Virus record (IMG/VR): IMGVR_UViG_3300030060_004182
Coordinates: 1 to 35,515 of that record
DNA length: 35,515 nt
Direction: 5' to 3' (one strand)
From: a virus
A program made the position numbers and the translations under genes. Positions 22,649-31,406 of the stretch are shown piece after piece (within the stretch, counting starts at the first letter, position 1; every line of letters begins with the position of its first letter). Under the pieces are notes generated by a model. The model was not told where the DNA came from. It ran no database searches and worked only from the letters and a program-made list of their open reading frames with translations.

Positions 22649-23314
22649 ATGGTACAACTAAAGAACTACGAGACATACTGGACTAACACTGATTGGGACG
22701 CTAAGATTGGTGGACTCGATAACTTCGGTCCCTATAGCGGCGGAGAAACAAATTGTCCATGTAGAAAAAATACAAGAAAGCATATCAAAAAACTAAAGGG
22801 TATCAAGACAATGCTTGATGTTGGATGTGGAGCAGCAGCAGTTGAGTACTGGGGTATCAAGGAAGAGTGTCCCAAGATTAAGTATACCGCTGTTGACATC
22901 ACTCCTAAGTTTGTAGAGCATCTTGTAAACACTCACGGAATCGACGCTGTTAATGCAAGTTCAGAGGATCTTCCCTTCGAGGATGACTCGTTTGATCTCG
23001 TTCATACCCGACACATGACTCTTCATATGGCTCAGTTTGAGAAGGCTTATGATGAAATGATTCGAGTTGCGAAGAAGTACGTTTTTGAAATCTACGCAAT
23101 GGGACCTATGGGTATGGATGGAATGGAAGGACCTGAGTACATTAGTCCACATCACGAAGCAAACACAACCCCGGATTATGTTTATGAGAATCGTTACTCA
23201 AAGGCTAGAATTGAAGACTACCTGAAGAACAACAAGAAGGTGAAGAGTTGGGAGTGGGTTGACGTAAGTGAATTTAAGAACAGCACATACCTCCTGAAGA
23301 TCAAAGTTTCATAA
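22649..23314 (+). CDS. Class I SAM-dependent methyltransferase
   Basis: This encodes 221 residues. TMLDVGCGAAAVEYWG (54-69) is motif I of Rossmann SAM methyltransferases; YTAVDITPKFVEHL holds the acidic residue that contacts the ribose; SEDLPFEDDSFDLVHTRHM is motif II/III of the small-molecule methyltransferase-11 type, and IRVAKKYVFEIYAMGPMG follows. An N-terminal CPC pair (NCPCRK, 36-41) is unusual. AAAGGAGATC upstream of the ATG is the best ribosome site of the island, and the codons are less A-rich than in adjacent genes, suggesting higher expression. Given its neighbours it may methylate a sugar or sugar nucleotide (inference); DNA or protein targets remain possible. Confidence 0.82.
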   Translation: MVQLKNYETYWTNTDWDAKIGGLDNFGPYSGGETNCPCRKNTRKHIKKLKGIKTMLDVGCGAAAVEYWGIKEECPKIKYTAVDITPKFVEHLVNTHGIDAVNASSEDLPFEDDSFDLVHTRHMTLHMAQFEKAYDEMIRVAKKYVFEIYAMGPMGMDGMEGPEYISPHHEANTTPDYVYENRYSKARIEDYLKNNKKVKSWEWVDVSEFKNSTYLLKIKVS

Positions 23315-23324
23315 GGAAACCTTA

Positions 23325-24182
23325 ATGAAAGTTTTAATCATACAAGAGAACGGTCATCACGACGCAAACAGAAACTATAGAGAATGTTTTTCTTTACAGA
23401 GGGCGTTTGTTAGTCTTGGACATGACTGTTCTGTTTGGGGGAATCTTCACCCAAATTATGATCAAACACCAGACTTCAACTCTTATGATATAATTATGGA
23501 TATCGAAAATAATAATCCAGAATGGATTCCATACGAATTGATAAGAGAGACAACTAAACCAATAAAGTATCTTTGGGCGATTGACGCTCATCTAATACCC
23601 CCTGATAAATTTGAACAGAGGTATCAGATGGGTAAGTTTCATAAACTTCTTCACTCCACTATAGATTATGTAAAAGACACGCATCATCTATGGTTCCCGA
23701 ATGGATACGATGATCAACTCATATCAAAGGGAACCACAGAGAAAAAAAGTTTCATGGGATATTGTGGATCTTTGGGTAGTCCCGAGAGAACAGATCTGGT
23801 AAACTACATTTCTGATGAGTTTCAGGCTAAGATCGATATTAATGTTTTAGGTAATGATATGGTAAAAGCCATACAGACATATGTAATACACTTCAACAAG
23901 AATATAAAAAATGATCTTAACTACAGAAACTTTGAAACCATAGGTTGCGGAACTGTTCTTCTGTCTGATAAAAATAAACAGTATGAACTGCTTGGATTTG
24001 TCGATGGTGAAAATTGCATACTGTACGATAACAAGGAAGACATGAAAAGTAAGGTAATGTACTACGCAAACAATGTGGAAAAATTAAGAGAGATAGCAGA
24101 GAACGGATATCAGTTATCGAAACAACACACCTATCTTGATAGAGTACAAAAGTTGCTAGGCTTAACGGAGGATATCATATGA
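23325..24182 (+). CDS. GT-B glycosyltransferase (group 1, CgeB-like)
   Basis: This encodes 285 residues. The N-terminal MKVLIIQENGHHDANRNYRE, with a later LGHDCSVWGN, looks like the first Rossmann half of a GT-B enzyme. The C-terminal segment NDLNYRNFETIGCGTVLLSD, then LLGFVDGENCILYDN, is the donor-binding half of the glycosyl-transferase group 1 / CgeB-like type, in which 'R.FE...CG...L' and 'F..G....Y.' contact the nucleotide sugar. It ends with a helical tail and overlaps the next gene (ATGA at 24179-24182). It is soluble with no membrane segment. The donor sugar is unknown. Confidence 0.78.
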   Translation: MKVLIIQENGHHDANRNYRECFSLQRAFVSLGHDCSVWGNLHPNYDQTPDFNSYDIIMDIENNNPEWIPYELIRETTKPIKYLWAIDAHLIPPDKFEQRYQMGKFHKLLHSTIDYVKDTHHLWFPNGYDDQLISKGTTEKKSFMGYCGSLGSPERTDLVNYISDEFQAKIDINVLGNDMVKAIQTYVIHFNKNIKNDLNYRNFETIGCGTVLLSDKNKQYELLGFVDGENCILYDNKEDMKSKVMYYANNVEKLREIAENGYQLSKQHTYLDRVQKLLGLTEDII

Positions 24183-24727
24183 AAACTTTTAGATTCGATG
24201 ACATCTGTTTAAACGCAGACATGAAGACAGCACATAAAATGGCTAGATTCTTAAAAGAGAGGTTTGATAACTGTAGAATTTTGTTTTGTGTTTCCCCTCT
24301 TGTACATGACATGTCTGATGAAGAAGGAAAACACAAGCAAAGAATTTTTCCAAAGATACTAAATGCACACAGCGATCCTAGAGTTTTCTATTTTGCAGAC
24401 AAGTGTGGTGTCCCCGAAATAACAGAGGACGTTACCCTAGCGGGACACGGACTGATCCACGTTGATCATAGACTTCTAACCAAGGAAGCACAGGAGTTGA
24501 GTATTCTTACAAGTTGTAGTCTGGTAAAAGCAAGAGTCTTCGTTCCACCTTTCAATAAATGGAATAAGGACACCGAGGAAATTTGCAAGGAGCATCAGAT
24601 AGAACTTGTTAAGTTTGAGGATGGTTGGAAATGTATGGAGTATAATGATTACAATCCAAAACAAAAACTATGGTATCTGCACCATAGAGAGTTTACATTA
24701 GATGAATTTAAGGAATGGTTTGAATGA
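24179..24727 (+). CDS. NodB-like polysaccharide deacetylase-fold protein
   Basis: This encodes 182 residues. KTFRFDDICLN at the N-terminus places two aspartates (D7-D8) after a beta-strand, as in motif 1 of carbohydrate esterase 4 enzymes. AGHGLIHVDHR (88-98) offers H90, H94 and H97 as the metal-binding motif 2, and RVFVPPFNKWN resembles motif 3 (R.P.G/N). Such enzymes remove acetyl groups from N-acetylated sugars using a metal. Phage island copies are short and cytoplasmic, as here, with no signal peptide. The gene is coupled to both neighbours by ATGA overlaps. A role in trimming an amino-sugar in the glycan is inferred; the assignment rests on motif order only. Confidence 0.65.
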   Translation: MKTFRFDDICLNADMKTAHKMARFLKERFDNCRILFCVSPLVHDMSDEEGKHKQRIFPKILNAHSDPRVFYFADKCGVPEITEDVTLAGHGLIHVDHRLLTKEAQELSILTSCSLVKARVFVPPFNKWNKDTEEICKEHQIELVKFEDGWKCMEYNDYNPKQKLWYLHHREFTLDEFKEWFE

Positions 24728-25404
24728 TTGACTACCTAACGTATAAAAACAATGTGTATTCTGAAAACGGCGAAGACGGTATACTAGAAAAACTAATACA
24801 GGATTTAAATCTTACTGTTTCAAAAGACTTTTGGGTTTGTGATATTGGAGCATGGGATGGTAAAAAAATTAGTAATGTTTATTGCCTTATAGAAAATGGA
24901 GCAAGCGGTGTTTTAATTGAAGAGGAAAATACCGAAGAAAAATATAAGGCACTTGAAAAACTAGCAAAAGAGAATGAAAGAATACTTCCGGTGAACGTGG
25001 GGATTTCTTGGAAGACAGAAGGAAACGCGGAAGAGATAACAAGACGAGAGTATTTAAACGATCCCGATAAAACACTAGACAAGGTTTTATCAGAGACACC
25101 AATACCAAAAGACTTTGATGTTTTGAACATTGATACCGACACTGCTGATCATGAGATATGGGAAACCGTTACAGATTACCGTCCTAAGATTGTAATAACA
25201 GAAATAAATTCAAACATACCAAGAGACAGTGTTACTTCTGGAGAGATTGGGGATAATAAATCATACAATGAATCGATAGAGTATGCAGATAAAATGGGGT
25301 ATTCTTTGGTGTGTTCCACTGGTATTATGATGAACATTCCTATCCAACCGTATGCAGGTAATATGATCTATGTTCGGAATGATTTATTTGAATTAATAAA
25401 ATGA
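24724..25404 (+). CDS. FkbM-like methyltransferase family protein
   Basis: This encodes 226 residues. YSENGEDGILEKLI at the N-terminus is the typical lead-in of a subgroup of FkbM-like proteins (S.NGEDG.L). FWVCDIGAWDGKKISN is the SAM-binding loop (D-x-G-A-x-D-G). ASGVLIEEENTEEKYKALEK carries the ribose-contacting acid, and DFDVLNIDTDTADHEIWETV matches the later 'DFDVLSIDIDG.D' strand of the family. VITEINSNIP follows. These enzymes often methylate sugar hydroxyls in surface glycan clusters, which suits the context. Overlaps of 4 bases on both sides place it in one translational unit with the NodB-like and WbqC-like genes. Confidence 0.78.
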   Translation: MIDYLTYKNNVYSENGEDGILEKLIQDLNLTVSKDFWVCDIGAWDGKKISNVYCLIENGASGVLIEEENTEEKYKALEKLAKENERILPVNVGISWKTEGNAEEITRREYLNDPDKTLDKVLSETPIPKDFDVLNIDTDTADHEIWETVTDYRPKIVITEINSNIPRDSVTSGEIGDNKSYNESIEYADKMGYSLVCSTGIMMNIPIQPYAGNMIYVRNDLFELIK

Positions 25405-25949
25405 TTATATCAATACATCAGCCCAACTTTATGCCTTGGTATCCTTTCTTTCAGAAGATAGATGCCTCGGATATATTTGTGGTTATGTGCAATTGTCAAT
25501 ATGAAAAGAATAACTTTCAAAACAGATTTAATCTAAATGACAAGTGGAACACCATGAGTGTTAACAAAGGATTGGAACCCATAGTTGATAAGAAATATCT
25601 TTCTCCAGATAAAGATTGGAACAAGATCAAAGTTAATCTCAAAGAATACTCATCTGTTCTAGATCAATTTGATGATTGCATTTCAGATAGTTTGGTTGAA
25701 ACTAACGTGTGCCTAATAAGAAAAATATGTTCCATGCTCGGGATACAAACAGAGATAGTTTTGGACTATCCAACAGATCTACGAAGCACAGAAAGACTGG
25801 TGGATATATGTAAACACTATGATGCTACGACTTACTTGTCCGGTCCTAGTGGTAAAAAATACTTAGATCTGAATTGCTTTCCAAGTGACATAAATATAGT
25901 GTATCAGGAACAACAAGTGAAAGTTCCCATACTGGAGAAATTATTATGA
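25401..25949 (+). CDS. WbqC-like family protein
   Basis: This encodes 182 residues. IHQPNFMPWYPFFQKIDASD followed by FVVMCNCQYEKNNFQNRFN is the clear WbqC family signature ('HQPNYLPW.GFF.KI..SD.FV..D..QY.K..F.NRN'). WbqC-like proteins occur in O-antigen and capsule clusters and are linked to amino-acid or acyl modification of amino-sugars. The later TYLSGPSGKKYLD agrees with the family 'YLSG.SG..YL'. It is shorter than the usual ~230 residues, mostly at the C-terminus. It begins within the FkbM-like stop and ends within the next start. In this island it would pair logically with the DegT aminotransferase (inference). Confidence 0.85.
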   Translation: MIISIHQPNFMPWYPFFQKIDASDIFVVMCNCQYEKNNFQNRFNLNDKWNTMSVNKGLEPIVDKKYLSPDKDWNKIKVNLKEYSSVLDQFDDCISDSLVETNVCLIRKICSMLGIQTEIVLDYPTDLRSTERLVDICKHYDATTYLSGPSGKKYLDLNCFPSDINIVYQEQQVKVPILEKLL

Positions 25950-26815
25950 AACCCAAATTTGATACTGTTGTTCTCGCAACAAATGACAACCCAAAATATA
26001 GTGACTTCGTTCCATACACGGTTGCAGCGTGGAGGAAATTTTTCCCGGAGGTAAAGATAGTTTTAGCCTATATTACATCTGAAGATAAATCAGTCATTGC
26101 GGAAAGGGTAAAGAGTCTTAATGATGAGGGTGTTTCTGTTTTAGTATATCCATATGTGGGTATTGATATTCCATCTGGAAATTACGCAAAGGTTTGTAGA
26201 CTGAACACCGCATGTGAATGCATGGACGATAGAGTTTGCTTCATAGCAGACATAGATACTGTTCCCCTAAGCAGAGACTACTATGTAAACATAAGTCAAC
26301 ATTATGAAGATGGAAAAGTTTTAGCCGTTGGTGGGGAAGATTATGAAGGAACTTTGTATCCGGATGGAAGCACCGATGAGGGTAAGTTTCCTATGCATGG
26401 AACAATAACTTCACCTACCACCCTAAGATCTATAGTCAATCCAGATTCAATACAATTTTTACAACTACTAGAAATTTGGAAAAACACTAAAGCGTTTGAT
26501 GACAAAGAGGACATATTGAACTCAGATGATCCCGTGAAAAATCCCAACGATCATTTTTCAGATGAATCATTATTCCGTGTTTTAGTTGCAGCACACAACA
26601 AACATGATATAATAAAGAGAGTTCGTAGAGACATAGATGAGCCTTTTATTAAAAAGGAAAAATGGATAGACAGAAGTTGGTCTTGGAGTCCACCCAACAC
26701 CATAGATATTAATAAGATGAACGAAGGTGGGTATGTTGAGTGTAACATGCTTAGACCTTTAAACGACAATAGACGGCAACTTGAATCTGTTTTGAACTTT
26801 ATTATGGAGAAATGA
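25946..26815 (+). CDS. GT-A glycosyltransferase-like protein, intact DxD (paralogue A)
   Basis: This encodes 289 residues. It opens FDTVVLATNDNPKYSDFVPY and has CFIADIDTVPLSRDYY with D102-I-D104, the GT-A metal-binding DxD after a hydrophobic strand. A long middle region includes GEDYEGTLYPDG and FPMHGTITSPTTLR, and there is a tryptophan-rich WIDRSWSWSP near the C-terminus. A diverged copy of the same family lies at 30620-31405 with the DxD lost. No transmembrane segment is seen. It overlaps WbqC-like upstream and the next gene downstream. The family name is not one I can state; the sugar-transferase role is inferred from the DxD and the context. Confidence 0.68.
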   Translation: MKPKFDTVVLATNDNPKYSDFVPYTVAAWRKFFPEVKIVLAYITSEDKSVIAERVKSLNDEGVSVLVYPYVGIDIPSGNYAKVCRLNTACECMDDRVCFIADIDTVPLSRDYYVNISQHYEDGKVLAVGGEDYEGTLYPDGSTDEGKFPMHGTITSPTTLRSIVNPDSIQFLQLLEIWKNTKAFDDKEDILNSDDPVKNPNDHFSDESLFRVLVAAHNKHDIIKRVRRDIDEPFIKKEKWIDRSWSWSPPNTIDINKMNEGGYVECNMLRPLNDNRRQLESVLNFIMEK

Positions 26816-26817
26816 TA

Positions 26818-27801
26818 ATGAAAACCTTGGAACAAGCATTCCCAAATCTAATCATCCGAAAAAAACCAGAGGATATCAAAGAACTAAATGATATGCCTGG
26901 TAGTACCATTATGATTTATCATCATACCGGGATGGGTGATCATATTTCTCTAAGTTCTCTGGTGAGAAGAATTGCAAAAGACGGAAATTATGAAAAGGTA
27001 TATTTGATTTGCTTCGAGTCTAACAATGCAAATGTTTGTAAACTGTACCAAGATTCAGAAGTTATAGAAATCTGCACCATTCCAAACAGAGGTGATCACA
27101 ACACCATCATAAAAAAATGGGTTGCGAAAAAGAATCCAAGCAAATTCTTACAGTTAGGTTTTGATGACTGGGGTAGGTTAGACGGATATAAGGGTTTGTA
27201 TGTTGACACATTGATGTACGCTGCTGCTGGATATCCAGTGAAAACTAGATGGGATGATTACTACTTTCAGAGAGATGAAGAGGCAGAAGAAGCCGCTTTT
27301 AAGAAAGTAAACCCAGACAACAGACGGTACATTTTCATACACGATCCGGGTGACGAACCACAGCATCAATGGAGAGGTAGAATTACAGATTCTTTGGTTC
27401 GTAGACTATCAACGTCGGGTGGACCTGCATCTGGTGGACAAAGATGGCAGTGGATTGATGGAGATGAAGATACTCTAATCATACGAAACAATCCATCAGT
27501 TCCTCTCATGCATATGGGTAAAATCTTAGAGAATGCATGTGAACTTCACATGATGGAGAGTTCTCTTAGGTGTTTTGCAGAGGGACTTGACACTAGTAGA
27601 GTACAGCATTATCATCATCATTACATCCGAGATCATTACAACATAGATCATGGAACTCGTAAAGTATGGATGGTTGTTGAGGAGTATGATCCAGAGGTAA
27701 AACTTAGATTACTCAACGGTCCAGCACAGTTAGATCACTTTGATAAGTATGGAACAATTTGCAAAAACCTTCATGGGTTCTATTGTCCGACTTGGTTCTA
27801 A
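26818..27801 (+). CDS. Probable GT-B glycosyltransferase (GT9-like N-terminus)
   Basis: This encodes 327 residues from ATG 26818, chosen because GGAG (26806-26809) is 8 bases upstream; ATG 26812, which overlaps the previous stop, is too close to it. The N-terminal GSTIMIYHHTGMGDHISLSS followed by LVRRIAKDGNYEKVYLICF resembles the 'GLGDHI....LVR.I......VYLF' opening of heptosyltransferase-like GT-B proteins. A later ILENACELHMMESSLRCFAE matches the 'A..IH..ESS......' donor-side helix of that group. Between them is YIFIHDPGDEP. It is probably a soluble sugar transferase. A histidine-rich stretch (HYHHHYIRDHYNIDHG) is notable. Confidence 0.65.
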   Translation: MKTLEQAFPNLIIRKKPEDIKELNDMPGSTIMIYHHTGMGDHISLSSLVRRIAKDGNYEKVYLICFESNNANVCKLYQDSEVIEICTIPNRGDHNTIIKKWVAKKNPSKFLQLGFDDWGRLDGYKGLYVDTLMYAAAGYPVKTRWDDYYFQRDEEAEEAAFKKVNPDNRRYIFIHDPGDEPQHQWRGRITDSLVRRLSTSGGPASGGQRWQWIDGDEDTLIIRNNPSVPLMHMGKILENACELHMMESSLRCFAEGLDTSRVQHYHHHYIRDHYNIDHGTRKVWMVVEEYDPEVKLRLLNGPAQLDHFDKYGTICKNLHGFYCPTWF

Positions 27802-27810
27802 GGAGAAGTC

Positions 27811-28821
27811 ATGTTAGATATTAGTTTCAAGAAAAACCCAGAACTGTACTCTGATCTAGATAGTTGTTTAGATTATCTCAAGGGTGTTCACGCATCAAAG
27901 GATGACTATGAGTTTCCCGAGGAAGTTGTTCCCTTTCATTTGTTCATGTCTCATGGATGCAATAATGTTATTTTGCTTGAAACTATAAAGTCTTATCTTG
28001 CTACACAGGATCTTGAAAAAACCAAACTAATTTTGTGGTGTGAGAACTTAGACGATAGTAACAACCCTCTCCTAGAACCATACAGAGAATATATTTGGTT
28101 CAAGTCATATGATGCACACAAAGAGGCAAAGGGAACTCCCCTAGAGGGAAATGCAAAACTAGATGTCTTCCAACCTCTCTACTATGCACAGAGTGATCTG
28201 TTTAGAATTCTAATCACATACAAGTATGGTGGTGTGTGGATGGACATGGATGTTGTTTTTATAAACGACTTCAAGCCTATTTTAGATCAAGAGTTTTGTT
28301 ATGAGTGGGGTGGTTATCAACCACATTTAGACGATGAGTGCAAGGCTTTGGGAACCGACAGGTATTCTAAGTATGGAATGTCCACGGGAGCGTTGGGTAT
28401 ACGCAAGGCTGGTAATATGTTACCGATGGATACTTTCGCACAACATTTAATGCATCAGTTGATAATTTGTCCGTACATGGATCCCGCAACTCACTGGGGT
28501 AAAGAATTATTCGGGAAGGTATGGTCTACATGGGGACATAAGTTCACTGTCTTCCCCTCCATCTTTTTTAATACCGAGTGGGGACTGGAGTCAACCAAGA
28601 TGAGAGGGGAAGAGTTGATTAGTAGAGTTGCAACATACTTTGACGAACCGATAGATGACGAGAGACAACTGTTTGAATACGCTCCGTTCTCTTGGCATTA
28701 TCATAACTCAGGTGGACACGCAAAGAAAGCAATCACTACGGGAGAAGTACATCCAAGATCTAAATTTGGTATACTTAGGGAGAGAACAAATAAACTTCTG
28801 AAGGAAAGGGGAATTGTATGA
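27811..28821 (+). CDS. GT32-like glycosyltransferase (DXD sugar-binding region)
   Basis: This encodes 336 residues. QSDLFRILITYKYGGVWMDM (128-147), containing D145-M-D147, is the hallmark 'SD..R...L...GG.Y.D.D' of the Gly_transf_sug DXD family (GT32-like, the yeast Och1 and capsular transferases type). The later GMSTGALGIRKAG resembles the 'n......kg...' acceptor loop, and the C-terminal FSWHYHNSGGHA resembles the family's terminal 'A.H...GSW' region. AAGGAG precedes the ATG, and the stop overlaps the epimerase gene (ATGA at 28818-28821). It is predicted to be metal-dependent and cytoplasmic, using a nucleotide sugar whose identity is not readable. Confidence 0.8.
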   Translation: MLDISFKKNPELYSDLDSCLDYLKGVHASKDDYEFPEEVVPFHLFMSHGCNNVILLETIKSYLATQDLEKTKLILWCENLDDSNNPLLEPYREYIWFKSYDAHKEAKGTPLEGNAKLDVFQPLYYAQSDLFRILITYKYGGVWMDMDVVFINDFKPILDQEFCYEWGGYQPHLDDECKALGTDRYSKYGMSTGALGIRKAGNMLPMDTFAQHLMHQLIICPYMDPATHWGKELFGKVWSTWGHKFTVFPSIFFNTEWGLESTKMRGEELISRVATYFDEPIDDERQLFEYAPFSWHYHNSGGHAKKAITTGEVHPRSKFGILRERTNKLLKERGIV

Positions 28822-29729
28822 AAAAAGTTTTAGTTACTGGTGGTGCGGGGTTTATTGGATCCCATATTGTTGATAGGCTACTAGAAGAAGGTAGTCATGT
28901 AATTGTTGTTGATAACGAATCAACAGATTCACATGAAACATTCAACTGGAATAACGATGCTGAAAATTATTTGGTAGACATAAATGACTATGAAACCCTG
29001 AACCCTCTAATGAAAGATGTAGATGAGGTTTTTCATCTAGCAGCAGAGGCTAGAATTCAACCTGCTATTCAAAACCCGATACTTGCAGTCACCACTAATG
29101 TTGTCGGAACTTGTAATGTTCTTCAGTCTGCTAGAGAGAACTCTGTAAAGAGAGTTGTATATTCTTCCACTTCCTCTGCGTATGGTTTCAATGATATCCC
29201 TAGTGTAGAGACTATGAAAAAAGATTGTCTGAATCCATATTCTGTTTCAAAAACAGCCGGAGAAGAATTGTGTCAGATGTATTACAACTTATTCGGATTA
29301 GAGACAGTTACATTTAGATACTTCAACGTATATGGCGAAAGACAACCAACCAGAGGACAGTACGCTCCAGTTATTGGTTTGTTTCAAAGACAGGTTAACG
29401 ACAGTGAACCCATGACAATTGTTGGTGACGGTATGCAAAGACGAGACTTCACTCATGTCAGTGATGTCGTTGAGGCTAATATTAAGGCTATGAGAACTGA
29501 GAACAAAGACGCTCTTGGTGAAATATTTAACATCGGAACTGAAACGAATTATAACATTCATGATCTCGTTGAAATGTTGACACCGCACGATCCAGTCGAG
29601 GGAGTTGATTATGTACACATCCCAGAGAGAGTTGGTGAAGTAAAAGAGTCATTATCCGATTGCACAAAAGCAAAGAAGTTGCTAGAATGGGAAGCGAAGA
29701 TTAAACTTGGAGATTGGGTACATGCATGA
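28818..29729 (+). CDS. NAD-dependent nucleotide-sugar epimerase/dehydratase (GalE-like extended SDR)
   Basis: This encodes 303 residues. VTGGAGFIGSHIVDRLLEEG (6-25) is the NAD-binding GxxGxxG. VFHLAAEARIQPAIQNP, YSSTSSAYG (115-123) and Y141-SVS-K145 form the active-site set of UDP-glucose 4-epimerase-like enzymes. FRYFNVYGERQPTRGQYAPV and GDGMQRRDFTHVSDVV are the expected later motifs. The substrate is not fixed by the sequence: UDP-glucose/galactose, UDP-N-acetyl sugars or a UDP-uronate are all possible. The next gene is a UDP-sugar-dehydrogenase-like protein, so epimerisation of a UDP-sugar or uronate is a reasonable inference. It overlaps the next gene by 8 bases. Confidence 0.85.
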   Translation: MKKVLVTGGAGFIGSHIVDRLLEEGSHVIVVDNESTDSHETFNWNNDAENYLVDINDYETLNPLMKDVDEVFHLAAEARIQPAIQNPILAVTTNVVGTCNVLQSARENSVKRVVYSSTSSAYGFNDIPSVETMKKDCLNPYSVSKTAGEELCQMYYNLFGLETVTFRYFNVYGERQPTRGQYAPVIGLFQRQVNDSEPMTIVGDGMQRRDFTHVSDVVEANIKAMRTENKDALGEIFNIGTETNYNIHDLVEMLTPHDPVEGVDYVHIPERVGEVKESLSDCTKAKKLLEWEAKIKLGDWVHA

Positions 29730-30630
29730 TACTAGAATTGGTGTAATTGGAAACGGTTTTGTTGGTGGTGCAGTCATCAAAGCATTCACAGAATATTGTG
29801 ATGTAAAGTTCTATGATAAGAATGATGAGAAGTCGCAGAACACTCTAGAGGATGTGATATCATCTAGTGATATTGTTTTTGTTTGCTTACCAACACCAAT
29901 GGAAAACGCAGAAGGTGGGAAGGCAGATCTCAGTATAATCAAAGATACTTTTCATAAGATCAATCAAATTGATCCTCTTCTTCACAACGAACCAACAAAT
30001 ACAATTTATGTCATAAAGTCTACTGTTCCGGTTGGAACCACTCAGGAACTATCTGATCTATACCAAACAAATAGAATCATACACTCTCCTGAATTCTTAA
30101 CCGCTCGTTGTGCAAACATAGATTTTATAACTGCGACTAGACATGTGATAGGACTTGCAAAAATGATGGGGTGTGGAAAAGGAGCCGCTCCTTTTGTGTT
30201 CGGTAATCATCTGACTGAACTTTTTGAGGAAAGATTTCCAGGCTGTAATGTAATCACAACAAGCAGCAGTGAGTCTGAATTTATTAAGTATGCTGCTAAC
30301 TGCTTCTTCGCATCAAAGGTAATGATTTTTAACGAGATGAAATTGCTATCTGATAAGTTAGATTTAAATTGGGACAATATAATGTCGGGAGTTATGACTG
30401 ACGGAAGGATTGGAGTGTCTCATCATCAAGTTCCCGGACACGATGGAGATAGAGGATTTGGTGGTTATTGTTTTCCAAAGGACATAAACTCATTCATAAA
30501 TACTATGGAAGAGAATGATGTGGATCCTCTCATATTCAAAGCAGTGTGGGATCAGAATAAAAACGTGAGAAATAATTGGGATTGGGTGAACTCAGAGTCA
30601 TCCGTTGTGAGAGAAACAAATGAACATTAA
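29722..30630 (+). CDS. UDP-glucose/GDP-mannose dehydrogenase-like protein, short C-terminus
   Basis: This encodes 302 residues; UDP-glucose 6-dehydrogenases usually have 388-450. RIGVIGNGFVGGAVIKAFTE is the N-terminal NAD-binding site, FVCLPTPM and YVIKSTVPVGTT are family motifs, and SPEFLTAR is the S-P-E-F loop. SEFIKYAANCFFASKVMIFN holds the catalytic lysine/asparagine helix, and GFGGYCFPKD holds the catalytic cysteine (C250). The protein ends about 50 residues later, so most of the C-terminal UDP-sugar-binding domain is missing. Catalysis may need another partner, or the function may have changed. ATG 29722 follows GGAG (29709-29712); the frame extends to TTG 29707. Confidence 0.82.
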   Translation: MHDTRIGVIGNGFVGGAVIKAFTEYCDVKFYDKNDEKSQNTLEDVISSSDIVFVCLPTPMENAEGGKADLSIIKDTFHKINQIDPLLHNEPTNTIYVIKSTVPVGTTQELSDLYQTNRIIHSPEFLTARCANIDFITATRHVIGLAKMMGCGKGAAPFVFGNHLTELFEERFPGCNVITTSSSESEFIKYAANCFFASKVMIFNEMKLLSDKLDLNWDNIMSGVMTDGRIGVSHHQVPGHDGDRGFGGYCFPKDINSFINTMEENDVDPLIFKAVWDQNKNVRNNWDWVNSESSVVRETNEH

Positions 30631-31405
30631 ATTTCACAGAGTTGTATTAGCAACAGATGATAGTCCAGAAAATTTAGAGTTCTGGCCGTTTGTCGCTTCC
30701 GCTTGGAACACTTGGTTCCCCGAGGTATCAGTGGAACTTGCTTACATCACAGAAAAGGATTTTAACGATCCAAAGGTAAAGCACATGTCAAGGTTCGGAA
30801 ACCTGCACCTGTTTCGTCCGAATGACGTTACTACTCAGATTCCAACGGAAAGTCTTCTCTCTGCATGTCAATTACTATTAACCACTCTAATAGGTGATGG
30901 TAGTGTATGTCTTCTCAGCAATATAAATTATTTCCCAATGTCAAGACAGGGTTATAAAAACGCAACCGATGACGTAGAAAACTCTAGGGTTCTAATTTTA
31001 GATAACAATGAATTGGTTGTTAACTCTGACTATCTACGAAGAGTGCTGAACCCAGAAAAGAAAACAGCAGGTGAAATTCTATCTTCATGGAAAGATCAAA
31101 TGAACCCGTATAACCCAGATATGTTCTTTCGTTCATTCATAAACCGAGGGGCAAAATTGAATTCAATTCCATCTAACATGACAACAATAGATGCTAGTAA
31201 AGATCAGGGATTAGAATTATCTAAGTTGTGGCAGTATGAGTATGGTAGGTGTGTGGTTCCAAAAGTTCCCTTTAGTTTTATTCAAAACAATCTAAAACTT
31301 CTCATAGATTTTGTTGGACACAACGAAGTTAAGTTTGAGGGTGTAGAGAAACACCCAAAGCCTCATTGGATTGGTGTTCAACCACCAGAAAAACAAGAGG
31401 TTTGA
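30620..31405 (+). CDS. GT-A-like protein with lost DxD (paralogue B of 25946-26815)
   Basis: This encodes 261 residues. FHRVVLATDDSPENLEFWPF, WFPEVSVELAYIT and CLLSNINYFPMSRQGY align with paralogue A (FDTVVLATNDNPKYSDFVPY, FFPEVKIVLAYIT, CFIADIDTVPLSRDYY). The metal-binding D-I-D is replaced by N101-I-N103, and the middle is shortened. A conventional GT-A metal site is therefore absent. The reading frame is intact and overlaps the upstream gene by 11 bases and abuts the next, so it is kept as a gene. It may be a non-catalytic subunit, or a transferase that works without metal (inference). Confidence 0.65.
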   Translation: MNIKFHRVVLATDDSPENLEFWPFVASAWNTWFPEVSVELAYITEKDFNDPKVKHMSRFGNLHLFRPNDVTTQIPTESLLSACQLLLTTLIGDGSVCLLSNINYFPMSRQGYKNATDDVENSRVLILDNNELVVNSDYLRRVLNPEKKTAGEILSSWKDQMNPYNPDMFFRSFINRGAKLNSIPSNMTTIDASKDQGLELSKLWQYEYGRCVVPKVPFSFIQNNLKLLIDFVGHNEVKFEGVEKHPKPHWIGVQPPEKQEV

Positions 31406-31406
31406 T

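Noticed and set aside
24879-25142. Serine/phenylalanine-rich minus-strand open frame opposite the FkbM-like gene
   Set aside because: Its composition is the complement of a Glu/Lys-rich coding strand, a typical shadow frame.
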